Source: Flavobacterium sp. 11 (GTDB lineage Bacteria; Bacteroidota; Bacteroidia; Flavobacteriales; Flavobacteriaceae). From it: a stretch of 64,000 nucleotides of DNA. Positions within the stretch are counted from its first letter, which is position 1. Each line of letters opens with the position of its first letter. Of this stretch, positions 7,915 to 16,963 are shown piece after piece. Where the stretch lies: NCBI RefSeq assembly GCF_002754315.1, contig NZ_PEFE01000001.1, positions 682,001-746,000 of the forward strand, read 5' to 3'. Both the position numbers and the translations under genes were made by a program. The notes below the pieces were generated by a model, which had not been told where the DNA came from, searched no databases, and saw only the letters and a program-made list of their open reading frames with translations.

Positions 7915-9141
7915 CTATAGTTCTAATGCTTTTTTAGGATTGTTATCCATTAATAATTCCATTGGGTTTTCTAACGCTTCTTTTACAGCTACCAAGAATC
8001 CAACAGACTCACGCCCATCAATAATTCTATGGTCATAAGACAACGCTACGTACATCATTGGGTGAATTTCCACTTTACCGTTTACAGCAATTGGACGCTC
8101 GATAATGTTGTGCATTCCAAGGATTCCAGATTGTGGAGGATTGATAATTGGCGTACTCAACATACTTCCAAAAACACCACCGTTAGTAATCGTGAACGTT
8201 CCGCCAGTCATATCATCAACTGTTATTTGCCCGTCACGCGCTTTTAATGCCAATCTTTTAATATCTGCTTCAACTCCACGGAAAGTCAAGTTTTCAGCAT
8301 TACGAACTACAGGAACCATTAATCCTTTTGGTCCTGAAACCGCAATTGAAATATCGCAAAAATCGAAAGCAATCTTATGATCACCATCCATCATTGAGTT
8401 TACATCCGGGAATAATTTTAATGCTCTGGTTACTGCTTTAGTAAAGAAAGACATATATCCTAAACCAATTCCACCATGTTTTGCTTTGAACGCATCTTTG
8501 TATTCATTACGAATCAAGTTGATTGGCGTCATATTTACTTCGTTAAAAGTAGTCAACATTGCTGTTTCGTTTTTAGCGGCAACTAATCTCTCAGCCACTT
8601 TACGACGCAACATAGATAATTTAGTACGCTCTGTTCCACGAGAACCACCTGTAGGAGTTCCCATTGAAGGCACAGCATTTACTGCATCATCTTTGGTTAT
8701 TCTTCCGTCTTTTCCAGTTCCTGTTATGGAAGCTGGCGCTATATTTTTTTCGTCTAATATTTTTCTTGCTGCTGGAGATGGAGTTCCTGAAGCGTAAGTT
8801 GCTGCTGGAGCTGCTGCTACCGGAGCCGCTTTTGGTGCTTCTGCTTTAACTTCAGCTTTTGGTGCTTCAACTGCTGCTGCTGGTGCATCACCTGCTGGTT
8901 TTGCTGCACTAGTATCGATTAAACAAACTACCGCTCCTACTGCTACTGCATCGCCTTCTTCTGCTTTTAAAGTAATGATTCCGCTTGCTTCTGCTGGCAA
9001 TTCTAATGTTGCTTTATCAGAATCAACCTCAGCAATTGCTTGGTCTTTCTCTACATAATCTCCGTCTTTTACCAACCAAGTTGCAATTTCAACTTCTTTT
9101 ATAGATTCCCCTGGTGATGGGACTTTCATTTCTAAAATCAT
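7915..9141 (-). CDS. odhB: 2-oxoglutarate dehydrogenase E2, dihydrolipoyl succinyltransferase
   Basis: E2 forms the core of the 2-oxoglutarate dehydrogenase complex in the TCA cycle, passing the succinyl group from lipoamide to CoA. Domains in order: lipoyl domain at residues 1-78 with lipoyl lysine K43 in DSDKAT; an Ala/Pro/Lys-rich linker at 80-115; the E3/E1-binding domain at about 121-156; and the catalytic domain with H371 and D375 in DHRIIDG. Length 408 is typical. It follows the E1 gene on the same strand, separated by 96 bases that hold a 22-bp hairpin. Confidence 0.96.
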   Translation of the reverse strand: MILEMKVPSPGESIKEVEIATWLVKDGDYVEKDQAIAEVDSDKATLELPAEASGIITLKAEEGDAVAVGAVVCLIDTSAAKPAGDAPAAAVEAPKAEVKAEAPKAAPVAAAPAATYASGTPSPAARKILDEKNIAPASITGTGKDGRITKDDAVNAVPSMGTPTGGSRGTERTKLSMLRRKVAERLVAAKNETAMLTTFNEVNMTPINLIRNEYKDAFKAKHGGIGLGYMSFFTKAVTRALKLFPDVNSMMDGDHKIAFDFCDISIAVSGPKGLMVPVVRNAENLTFRGVEADIKRLALKARDGQITVDDMTGGTFTITNGGVFGSMLSTPIINPPQSGILGMHNIIERPIAVNGKVEIHPMMYVALSYDHRIIDGRESVGFLVAVKEALENPMELLMDNNPKKALEL

Positions 9142-9174
9142 CTTTCTTTTAGTTTAAAGTTTAAAGTTAAATCA

Positions 9175-9230
9175 TTTAAAGTTTAAGGTTTAAAGTTCTA
9201 CAAATGGGACTTTAAACCTTAAACTTTAAA
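9175..9230. repeat. 22-bp perfect hairpin of TTTAAAG-type heptamers between E1 and E2 genes
   Basis: The arms are 9175-9196 and 9209-9230, fully complementary, with a 12-base loop. The arms are built from iterations of the heptamer TTTAAAG and variants; more copies lie at 9151-9168. No T-run follows on the minus strand, so it is probably not a simple terminator, but it could set the relative output of E1 and E2. Confidence 0.8.
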
Positions 9231-9237
9231 CTTTTTT

Positions 9238-12012
9238 CTATCTAAATAAATTTTTATCAAAAACCATTTTTATCGCATCGGCCTGACGACGTTTTGCTCT
9301 AGTGTAACTTCCAGCCGCTGGAGCTGCATAGGCTTTTAGTGAAGCCAATCTCCATTTTACTAAATCGAAATTCATCAACATGTAACTGTAAGCTCCCATG
9401 TTTTTTGGCTCTTCTTGTGCCCAAACATAATCATCAGCGTTTGGATATTTAGCAATAATCGCTTTTAATTGCTCAACAGGCAATGGGAATAATTGTTCGA
9501 TTCTAACAACTGCTACATCTTTACGACCATTGTTTTCTCTTTCGGCAGTGATGTCGTAATAGAATTTTCCAGTACAGAAAACTAATGTTTTCACATCGGC
9601 TTTATTCACTGTTTCATCATCAAATGTTTCCTGGAAATTTCCTGTTGCAAATTCTTCAACAGAAGAAACTACTCTTGGATCACGCAACAAACTCTTTGGT
9701 GTAAACACAATAAGTGGTTTACGGAAAGTTGTTTTCATTTGTCTTCTCAACAAGTGAAAGAAGTTGGCTGGCGTTGTACAATCGGCAACATACATATTAT
9801 GTCTGGCGCAAAGTTGTAAATAACGCTCCATTCTTGCAGAGGAATGCTCTGCTCCTTGTCCTTCATATCCGTGAGGCAATAATAAAACAATTCCGTTTTG
9901 GTTGTTCCATTTATCTTCTCCACAAGAGATGTATTGGTCAATCATAATTTGGGCTCCATTACTGAAATCTCCAAACTGTGCTTCCCAAATGGTTAATGTA
10001 TTTGGATTTGCCAAAGCATATCCATAATCAAATCCTAAAACACCGTATTCAGATAAAAGAGAATTGAAAATATTGAATTTTCCGGTTGCTCCTTCTAAAT
10101 TACTTAACAAAGTCACCTCTTCTTCTGAATCTTCTACTTTTACAACAGCATGACGGTGAGAGAATGTCCCACGCTCCACATCTTGTCCGGAAATACGAAC
10201 ATCGTATCCTTCTTTCAGAAGCGAACCATACGCTAAATGTTCGGCCATAGCCCAATCCAGCTTATTCGTTTCGAAAAACATTGTTTTTCTGTCGTTGATC
10301 AGTTTTTGTATTTTGCTGATAAATTTTTTATCTGTCGGTAAGTTACAAATCACGTTTGCAACCTCAGTAAGTCCTTCTTTTGGGAAAGTAGTATCTACTT
10401 TTTTAAGCATTTCAACATCTGAAACTTGCTCAAAACCTTTCCATTCATTTTTCATGAACGGAGTAATAATAGTCAAATCTTTTTTACGCGATTCTTCTAA
10501 ATTCACTTCCAAGTTTGACTTGTATTCTTGCTCTAATCCTTTTACAAAAGTACTGTCTATCAATCCTTCTGCAAGCAATTTGTCCATGTAGATATCTCTT
10601 GGATTTTTGTGCTTTGCAATGATTTTGTATAATACCGGCTGGGTAAAACGAGGCTCATCACCTTCGTTATGTCCGTATTTTCTATATCCTAATAAATCGA
10701 TAAATACATCGCGACCAAATTGCATTCTGAAATCCAACGCAAATGACATCGCATGAACTACCGCTTCAGCATCATCTGCATTTACGTGTAATACTGGCGA
10801 AAGTGTTACTTTGGCAACATCCGTACAATACGTAGAAGAACGTGCATCAAGGTAATTAGTCGTAAAACCTACTTGATTATTGATTACAATATGGATTGTT
10901 CCTCCGGTTTTATAACCGTCAAGTTGTGCCATTTGTACAATCTCATACAAAATTCCCTGACCTGCAATTGCAGCATCACCGTGAACAGCGATTGGCAATA
11001 CTTTAGAGAAATCGTTAGGGAAATATTTGTCTTGCTTTGCTCTTGTAATTCCTTCGATAACTGCACCAACAGTTTCAAGATGCGAAGGATTTGGAGCCAA
11101 ATTGATATTGATTTTTTTTCCGGTGCTTGTAACTTTGTCAGCAGTAAGTCCTAAATGGTACTTTACATCTCCATCAAAATATTCCTGATCGTAATCTTTA
11201 CCGTCAAATTCACCAAAAATATCTTGGGTTGATTTGCCAAAAATATTTGCCAAAACATTCAAACGACCACGGTGTGCCATTCCCATTACAAACTGCTCTA
11301 CTCCTTTTTCGGCTGCTTTTTCAATTAAAGCATCCAAAGCCGGAATGATTGATTCTCCACCTTCAAGAGAAAAACGTTTTTGACCTACATATTTAGTATG
11401 CAAAAAGTTTTCAAAAGAAACGGCTTGATTTAATTTATTCAGAATTGATTTCTTTTCGTCCAAAGAAAATTTAGGCTGATTGTCATTAACCCCCAATTTT
11501 TTCTGAATCCACTCCACCACTTCTGGATTACGGATGTACATGTACTCCACCCCAATATGCTGACAATATATAGTGTCAAGGTGAGTTATAATTTCTTGAA
11601 GCGTACACGGTTGTATATTGATAACCTTTGCCGCGTCAAAAACAGTATTTAAATCTGCTGCTGAAAGTCCGAAATTCGAAATTTCAAGTGTAGGTGATGA
11701 AGTCCTTCTTTCACGAACCGGATTTGTTTTGGTAAACAAATGCCCTCGAGAACGGTATCCATCTATTAATTTCAATACATTAAATTCCTTTTGAAGCTTA
11801 TCTGATACTAAATTAATATCTGAATTATTAGCTGCAAAATTAGCGATTTGTTCAACCTTGTTCTCCTCGTTGTAAGTAGTCATCCCAAAATCGAAACCTT
11901 GAAAAAAACCTCTCCAACTTGGCTCAACGCTATCTGGATTCTCTAAATATTGATCGTATAATTGTGCGAAAAATTCGGTGTGTGCTGCGTTTAAAAATGA
12001 AAACCTATCCAT
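9238..12012 (-). CDS. odhA: 2-oxoglutarate dehydrogenase E1 component
   Basis: This thiamine-diphosphate enzyme decarboxylates 2-oxoglutarate and reductively succinylates E2. Visible family motifs include GMAHRGRLNVLANIFGK, HGDAAIAGQGI for the cofactor site, and NNQVGFTT. The frame allows an earlier Met at 12054, but I place the start at 12012 (MDRFSFLNAAHTEFF), giving 924 residues. That start matches the family N terminus, and the earlier Met would overlap a TACTTTTG promoter box at 12052-12059. The E2 gene follows; no E3 is in this window. Confidence 0.95.
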   Translation of the reverse strand: MDRFSFLNAAHTEFFAQLYDQYLENPDSVEPSWRGFFQGFDFGMTTYNEENKVEQIANFAANNSDINLVSDKLQKEFNVLKLIDGYRSRGHLFTKTNPVRERRTSSPTLEISNFGLSAADLNTVFDAAKVINIQPCTLQEIITHLDTIYCQHIGVEYMYIRNPEVVEWIQKKLGVNDNQPKFSLDEKKSILNKLNQAVSFENFLHTKYVGQKRFSLEGGESIIPALDALIEKAAEKGVEQFVMGMAHRGRLNVLANIFGKSTQDIFGEFDGKDYDQEYFDGDVKYHLGLTADKVTSTGKKININLAPNPSHLETVGAVIEGITRAKQDKYFPNDFSKVLPIAVHGDAAIAGQGILYEIVQMAQLDGYKTGGTIHIVINNQVGFTTNYLDARSSTYCTDVAKVTLSPVLHVNADDAEAVVHAMSFALDFRMQFGRDVFIDLLGYRKYGHNEGDEPRFTQPVLYKIIAKHKNPRDIYMDKLLAEGLIDSTFVKGLEQEYKSNLEVNLEESRKKDLTIITPFMKNEWKGFEQVSDVEMLKKVDTTFPKEGLTEVANVICNLPTDKKFISKIQKLINDRKTMFFETNKLDWAMAEHLAYGSLLKEGYDVRISGQDVERGTFSHRHAVVKVEDSEEEVTLLSNLEGATGKFNIFNSLLSEYGVLGFDYGYALANPNTLTIWEAQFGDFSNGAQIMIDQYISCGEDKWNNQNGIVLLLPHGYEGQGAEHSSARMERYLQLCARHNMYVADCTTPANFFHLLRRQMKTTFRKPLIVFTPKSLLRDPRVVSSVEEFATGNFQETFDDETVNKADVKTLVFCTGKFYYDITAERENNGRKDVAVVRIEQLFPLPVEQLKAIIAKYPNADDYVWAQEEPKNMGAYSYMLMNFDLVKWRLASLKAYAAPAAGSYTRAKRRQADAIKMVFDKNLFR

Positions 12013-12051
12013 AATATTTAGTGAATATACTTTTTTGTTAAAATAGTTTGG

Positions 12052-12059
12052 CAAAAGTA
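12052..12059 (-). promoter_or_regulatory. Candidate -7 box for odhA
   Basis: On the minus strand this reads TACTTTTG, matching TAnnTTTG, about 40 bases upstream of the chosen odhA start. It argues against using the earlier in-frame Met at 12054. Confidence 0.5.
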
Positions 12060-12131
12060 CAATAATAGAATAAATTTATAATTTATTTTAAGATACTTTT
12101 ACATTGAAAAATGTTAAAAAACTGAAAACTT

Positions 12132-12674
12132 ATGACAAAGAATAGCTTTTTAGACGATTCCAAATCATTAATGGTGATTATTATCCTATTTTTTTCAAGT
12201 TGCATGTTTGCACAACAAAACACATCCTCTACTAAAACCCAAAATGAGTTTTGGAGGAACGTACAATTTGGAGGCGGAATAGGTTTAGGCTTTGGTTCTG
12301 GCTATACGGACATTTCATTGGCGCCAAGTGCCATTTACAATTTCAATGATTATGTGGCTTTAGGTGTTGGCTTACAATATAAATATTTAAAACAAAGAGA
12401 TTATTACGCTTCCCATTTGTATGGCGGCAGTGTTATAGGTCTTTTTAATCCAATACAAGAAATCCAACTTTCCGCTGAACTGGAACAATTAAGAGTTAAT
12501 GTAAATCTGGATGGATCCAATAGTAATTCACAAGATTACTGGAATACGGGATTGTTTATTGGTGCAGGTTATAGATCCGGAAACGCAACAATTGGTGCCC
12601 GTTACAATGTTTTGACCGATAAGAATAATATTTACGGCAGTGCCTTTATGCCATTTATCAGAGTTTATTTTTAA
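12132..12674 (+). CDS. Small predicted outer-membrane beta-barrel protein
   Basis: No enzyme domain is recognisable. The N terminus is a signal peptide, with a hydrophobic stretch at residues 14-24 (MVIIILFFSSC) and a likely cleavage after FA at 26-27. An alternative start at 12171 would remove 13 polar residues. The mature part is glycine-rich with alternating hydrophobic strands (GGGIGLGFGSGY, GLFIGAGYRSG) and ends in an aromatic, IRVYF, typical of outer-membrane barrels. It is divergent from odhA. From memory, related flavobacterial proteins sometimes carry a 2-oxoglutarate decarboxylase label; nothing here supports such activity. Confidence 0.65.
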   Translation: MTKNSFLDDSKSLMVIIILFFSSCMFAQQNTSSTKTQNEFWRNVQFGGGIGLGFGSGYTDISLAPSAIYNFNDYVALGVGLQYKYLKQRDYYASHLYGGSVIGLFNPIQEIQLSAELEQLRVNVNLDGSNSNSQDYWNTGLFIGAGYRSGNATIGARYNVLTDKNNIYGSAFMPFIRVYF

Positions 12675-12708
12675 CATAAACGTACTCTGACCTGGATACG
12701 AATAATAA

Positions 12709-13059
12709 CTAATACTTATTCCTGAACCAGACTTTTTGCCATTCTCTTTTTAGAATCAAAAAAGAGACCTGCTCGGCAAGAACTACTAAATCAGAACCGT
12801 CTAGTTTTTTTATTTCTTCCTCAGAAACATCAATTATGTAAAGTAAATTGAGGTATTCAGCAAACTTGTATTGAATGAGTCGATAGATTTTCTCATGTAA
12901 TTGTAACTTCAATTCATTAGGAGAAATACTCAAAGGAAAATCAATTGCTTCATTAGCCAAATTAAAATCCTTATTCATTTGTTCGATTAATTTCAAATAT
13001 AAGTTTTCGCCTTCTGCTTCAGTAAGTAGTAAATCGGTATTTTTTGGAACTATAAACAT
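12709..13059 (-). CDS. Conserved hypothetical protein, 116 residues
   Basis: I do not recognise this gene. The product is acidic in the N-terminal half, soluble, and predicted to be mostly helical, with no signal peptide or membrane span. Leu, Glu and Lys dominate, and the last 15 residues are basic (KREWQKVWFRNKY). It converges on the barrel protein gene with 34 bases between the stops, and lies 139 bases downstream of the polyprenyl synthase on the same strand. Normal codon use and absence of a better overlapping frame support it being real. Confidence 0.6.
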   Translation of the reverse strand: MFIVPKNTDLLLTEAEGENLYLKLIEQMNKDFNLANEAIDFPLSISPNELKLQLHEKIYRLIQYKFAEYLNLLYIIDVSEEEIKKLDGSDLVVLAEQVSFLILKREWQKVWFRNKY

Positions 13060-13198
13060 TTAATTTCAGATTGTTGATTAACGAATTTAGATTTTTGATT
13101 TTAAGAAACTGCTCAAAATGTTTGATTTTTTTTTGAATTATACTGATTTTTGAAATAGACCATTATTTATCCGAAGTAAAACTTCTGCGATCAAAAAT

Positions 13199-14173
13199 CT
13201 AAACTTTTCTTCCCATTAAGTTTTCACCAAAAGCCTTCAACATTTCTTTTTTATCTACGCTGATATTCATTTTATCCAACGTTTGAAAAGCCTTAAACGT
13301 AAAATCCTGAATCGCATCTTGAGTTGCTTTTGAAGCACCTGAGCTGTTAAAAAGTTCTTTTACCGTTTTGATTTTCTCCGTATTGTCTTCAGGCTGAATG
13401 GAGAACAATCGTCTTAATTCTTCTGCTTCTGTTTCATTTGAAAAAGCAACCGCTTTAAGATACAAATACGTTTTTTTATTTTCTATAATGTCACCACCTA
13501 CTTGTTTTCCAAAGGTTTCAGGATCACCAAAAGCGTCCAGAAAATCATCCTGTAATTGAAAAGCCAAGCCTAAATTCAGTCCAAAATCATAAATCAAATT
13601 TGCGTTTTCTTCTGAAGTTTCTGCAATAATCGCTCCCATTTTCATGGCGGCAGCAACCAAAACAGCCGTTTTATATTGAATCATTTTCAGGTATTCAGGA
13701 ATGGTAACGTCGTTTCTTTCTTCAAAATCAACGTCCCACTGTTGCCCTTCACAAACTTCAAGAGCGGTTTTGCTAAATAACTTCGCTAAATCCCGAAAAA
13801 TAATCGGTTCATATTGTTCGAAATATTGGTACGCTAAAATCAGCATGGCATCACCAGATAAGATTCCGGTGTTTAAATTCCATTTCTCGTGTACCGTTTC
13901 CTGTCCTCTTCGCAATGGCGCATCATCCATAATATCATCATGAACCAATGAGAAATTATGAAAAACTTCAACAGCCAAAGCCGCCGGTAACGCTTTTTTA
14001 TAATCTGCATCAAAAACCTCTGCACTCATTAATGTAAGCACCGGACGCATTCTTTTCCCACCAAGATCTAATATATAATGTATGGGTTCGTATAGATTTC
14101 TCGGTTCTTTGGTTTCATATTGTGATTTCAAATAATCCGAAAGAAACTCTTGATACTGGTAAATAGAATGCAT
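13199..14173 (-). CDS. Polyprenyl diphosphate synthase
   Basis: This trans-prenyltransferase would chain-elongate isoprenoid diphosphates for menaquinone side chain or related lipids. The first Asp-rich motif DDIMDD is at residues 79-84 and the second, DDFLD, near 220; the substrate motif GGKRMRP lies at 38-44. The first motif is DDxxD without the two-residue insertion usual in bacterial farnesyl synthases of the IspA type, which weakens an IspA label. F74 and S75, five and four residues before the motif, do not settle chain length. Length 324 is standard. Confidence 0.88.
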   Translation of the reverse strand: MHSIYQYQEFLSDYLKSQYETKEPRNLYEPIHYILDLGGKRMRPVLTLMSAEVFDADYKKALPAALAVEVFHNFSLVHDDIMDDAPLRRGQETVHEKWNLNTGILSGDAMLILAYQYFEQYEPIIFRDLAKLFSKTALEVCEGQQWDVDFEERNDVTIPEYLKMIQYKTAVLVAAAMKMGAIIAETSEENANLIYDFGLNLGLAFQLQDDFLDAFGDPETFGKQVGGDIIENKKTYLYLKAVAFSNETEAEELRRLFSIQPEDNTEKIKTVKELFNSSGASKATQDAIQDFTFKAFQTLDKMNISVDKKEMLKAFGENLMGRKV

Positions 14174-14260
14174 AAAATAATTTTTTGGCTAATTTACAGT
14201 ATTCAATTTGCATTACAAACTCCCTTTTGTCATCAAATGTTAAATAAATCAAAATACATT

Positions 14261-14300
14261 GGAAACTATTTTAGTATTCAAAGTTTCCTACTTACATTTG
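14261..14300 (+). promoter_or_regulatory. Promoter with palindromic operator upstream of yceI
   Basis: GGAAACT (14261-14267) and AGTTTCC (14282-14288) form an inverted repeat with a 14-base spacer. Four bases later comes TACATTTG (14293-14300), an exact -7 box; TTTA sits 19 bases before it as a -33 element inside the palindrome. The same module, 26 of 28 operator bases identical, occurs upstream of tetR. Confidence 0.75.
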
Positions 14301-14370
14301 CCAACGAAAATTTAACGTTTTGAAATCTTTAGCGGTTTTAAAATAAATTCCAAATACAACGCAACGAATT

Positions 14371-14892
14371 ATGAAAACAAAATGGACAGTTGACTCGAAT
14401 CAATCAGATGTTCTGATAAAAATGAGACACTCAATAATTGCTTATCTGGCAGGTTCCATAAATAAATTCAACGGACATATTGATATTGAGGATAATCAAA
14501 TAGAAGATGCTTCGATTGAATTCTCTTTGGATGTAAATAATAAAGATGCAAAACTAGAACAAATAGATACTCATCTGGGGCTGAATGACTTATTTGATAT
14601 TAAGGAGTTTCCAATTATTAGTTTCAAGTCGACCTCATTCGAAAAAGTCAATAAAAACATCAATTTTTTGAAAGGAAATCTTACCATAAAAAACATCACA
14701 AAAGTAGTGGAGCTTGATGCTGAATTCATTGGATTCAATACGTATGATGGCGATCAAAAAGCTGCTTTTGAAATAACTGGTCATATTAATCGCAAAGACT
14801 TTGGTTTGAACTTTACTTCATTTAATCAAACTGGCGGTTTAGCTTTAGGACAAGACATTAAGTTTATGGCAAACTTAGAATTAACCGCTTAA
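14371..14892 (+). CDS. YceI-family protein, no signal peptide
   Basis: YceI proteins have a lipocalin-like barrel that binds isoprenoid or other lipid-like molecules. The start WTVDSNQSDVLIKMRHS and the later FNLKGNLTIKN-like and DFGLNFTSFNQTGG segments fit the family. Most YceI members are secreted; this one, at 173 residues, lacks a leader and should be cytoplasmic. It shares an operator/promoter module with the tetR-efflux operon that follows, so it is probably controlled by that TetR protein and may handle an efflux-related compound. That link is inference. Confidence 0.85.
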   Translation: MKTKWTVDSNQSDVLIKMRHSIIAYLAGSINKFNGHIDIEDNQIEDASIEFSLDVNNKDAKLEQIDTHLGLNDLFDIKEFPIISFKSTSFEKVNKNINFLKGNLTIKNITKVVELDAEFIGFNTYDGDQKAAFEITGHINRKDFGLNFTSFNQTGGLALGQDIKFMANLELTA

Positions 14893-14927
14893 TAAGAAAG
14901 CAAATGTTAAATAAACATAAAATTTAA

Positions 14928-14967
14928 GGAAACTATTTTGGTTTTCAAAGTTTCCAAATTACATTTG
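14928..14967 (+). promoter_or_regulatory. Promoter with palindromic operator upstream of tetR-efflux operon
   Basis: GGAAACT (14928-14934) and AGTTTCC (14949-14955), 14-base spacer. TTTG (14937-14940) and TACATTTG (14960-14967) are exactly 19 bases apart, an ideal Bacteroidota promoter. The -33 element lies between the two palindrome arms, so a bound repressor would block RNA polymerase. Confidence 0.8.
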
Positions 14968-15017
14968 CACCAAATTTAACAGTTTAAATAAATCACAACT
15001 GATTAAGAATAAAGAAA

Positions 15018-15614
15018 ATGAAAGAGAAAATTATATCCAAAGCAAAAGAGATGTTTTTGAAACTTGGTTTCAAAAGTATTACTATGGATGATATTGCCGG
15101 TGAAATGTGCATTTCCAAGAAAACGATTTATAAATATTTTGCCAATAAAGAATTATTGATAGAGGAAAGTGTTCAAATCATTCACAAAGAAGTACGTCAA
15201 CTTATTGAGGAAGTAACTTCTAAAAACTACAATGCCATTGAAGAAAACTTTCAAATCAGACGCATGTTTGATGATATGTTTAAATCCTCTGAAACATCAC
15301 CTATTTATCAATTAAAAAAACATTACCCGGAAGTTTACAAAAACGCCTTAAAGTTTCAAGTTGATGAATGTGAATTTTGTTTTAGACAGAATATTGAAAA
15401 AGGAATTGCACAAGGTTTGTACAGAGAAAGCCTAAATATTGAATCTTATATAAAGTTTTACTATTACTTAATTTTCAGTATTAACGAGAACACACCTTCA
15501 GAAAGAGAAGCTTATAGCCTTGAATTTGATGCATTAGAATACCACACAAGAGCAATGGCTACAGAAAAAGGAATTACCGAATTAGAAAAAAACTTACTTA
15601 ATCCAATTACATAA
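15018..15614 (+). CDS. TetR/AcrR-family regulator of the RND efflux operon
   Basis: A 198-residue repressor-type protein. The helix-turn-helix is at residues 22-44, TMDDIAGEM then CISKKTIYKYF, followed by a variable all-helical ligand domain. It is the first gene of a tight plus-strand cluster: tolC starts 3 bases after its stop, then adaptor and permease. A 28-bp palindrome overlaps its own promoter and that of yceI, the usual pattern for autorepression. The inducing ligand cannot be told from sequence. Confidence 0.9.
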   Translation: MKEKIISKAKEMFLKLGFKSITMDDIAGEMCISKKTIYKYFANKELLIEESVQIIHKEVRQLIEEVTSKNYNAIEENFQIRRMFDDMFKSSETSPIYQLKKHYPEVYKNALKFQVDECEFCFRQNIEKGIAQGLYRESLNIESYIKFYYYLIFSINENTPSEREAYSLEFDALEYHTRAMATEKGITELEKNLLNPIT

Positions 15615-15617
15615 ACA

Positions 15618-16958
15618 ATGAAAAAAATAATCACACTATTAACCCTAACATTTGCACTTGGCGCCAATGCACAAGAAGTCAAATCACTTACGCTAAAAGA
15701 AGCGATTAACTACGCTTTAGAAAATAAAGCGGAAGCCAAAAAAGCAAAACTACAAGTAGAAAATAGTGAGTACCAAATTCAGGAAGTGCGTTCACAAGCG
15801 TTACCTCAAATTTCTGCTAACGGTAATTTGACTTACAATCCTATAATACAAACAACAGTTATTGATGGTGCAGGATTTGGCGCACCGGGAACAACCATTC
15901 AGGCTGCTTTTGGTCAAAAATGGGTTTCAACAGCCGGTGTTTCTTTGACACAAGCTATATTCGACCAAACGGTTTTTACAGGTTTGAAAGCGGCAAAATC
16001 CACTAGAGAGTTTTACCAAATCAACGAACAATTAACTGAAGAGCAAGTAATTGAACGCGTGGCCAATAATTACTATCAGGTTTATGTTCAAAGACAAAAA
16101 CTGACTGTTATTGACAGTATGTATAAAAACACCACTAAAGTAAAAGACATCATTAAAGGTCAGTATGATAATGGTCTAGCCAAAAAAATTGATTTGGATC
16201 GAACTTTAGTAAGGATTTCAAACATCAATACGCAACGTCAACAAGTTTTGAATGCAGTTCAAATTCAAGAAAATGCATTGAAATTTTACATGGGAATGCC
16301 AATAGAAACTCAAATCGAAATTCCACAAACGGCATTTGAAGTGAGCCCACAATCATTATCAGAAGTTCCAAATACGGCAAACAGAACAGAATATTTGCTT
16401 TTAAAAAAACAAGAACAACTTTTATTTTATCAAAAAAAGGCTGTTGAAGCAGGATATTACCCAACATTATCATTGAACGCAGGTTACAATTATATTGGTC
16501 AGGGTCCAAAAATGCCTATTGGAGGAAAACCATCTGACGGCGTGTATTGGTCTGATTTCTCTTCAATTGGATTGAATTTAAAAGTGCCTATTTTTACTGG
16601 ATTTAGTACTCGTTCCAAAGTAAGACAAGCCGATATTGATTTGAGAACCATAAAAGAAGACATCAACGATACAAAATTATCTCTTGATTTGGCTTTTGCC
16701 AATGCAAAAACTCAAATTGACAATAGCTTAACCACTATCAACAATCAAAGAGAAAATGCGCAATTAGCTAAAGAAGTTTTAGACAACACCAGAAACAATT
16801 ATGTACAAGGATTAGCCTCTTTAACTGATTTACTGGATGCTGAAAACTCATTGACTGAAGCACAAAACAACTATACATCTGCAATATTAGACTACAAACT
16901 GGCAGAAATACAATTAATCAAATCAAAAGGCGAATTAAAAACACTTATAAATAACTAA
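15618..16958 (+). CDS. TolC-family outer-membrane efflux protein
   Basis: This forms the outer-membrane and periplasmic channel of a tripartite pump. Residues 1-18 are a signal peptide ending NAQ. Two long helical repeat halves follow, each with coiled-coil-like Gln/Asn/Lys-rich segments (about 35-60 and 240-270 start the halves), as in OEP-domain proteins. Length 446 is normal. It lies between tetR and the adaptor gene, with 3 and 5 bases of spacing, so all are surely one operon. Confidence 0.93.
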   Translation: MKKIITLLTLTFALGANAQEVKSLTLKEAINYALENKAEAKKAKLQVENSEYQIQEVRSQALPQISANGNLTYNPIIQTTVIDGAGFGAPGTTIQAAFGQKWVSTAGVSLTQAIFDQTVFTGLKAAKSTREFYQINEQLTEEQVIERVANNYYQVYVQRQKLTVIDSMYKNTTKVKDIIKGQYDNGLAKKIDLDRTLVRISNINTQRQQVLNAVQIQENALKFYMGMPIETQIEIPQTAFEVSPQSLSEVPNTANRTEYLLLKKQEQLLFYQKKAVEAGYYPTLSLNAGYNYIGQGPKMPIGGKPSDGVYWSDFSSIGLNLKVPIFTGFSTRSKVRQADIDLRTIKEDINDTKLSLDLAFANAKTQIDNSLTTINNQRENAQLAKEVLDNTRNNYVQGLASLTDLLDAENSLTEAQNNYTSAILDYKLAEIQLIKSKGELKTLINN

Positions 16959-16963
16959 CAAAA

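Noticed and set aside
12013..12054. Upstream Met for odhA (14 extra residues)
   Set aside because: The family N terminus is MDRFSFLNAAH at 12012, and the upstream codon overlaps a good -7 box.
12132..12674. 2-oxoglutarate decarboxylase activity for the small protein next to odhA
   Set aside because: It is a short exported, glycine-rich, barrel-like protein without any thiamine-binding or other catalytic motif.
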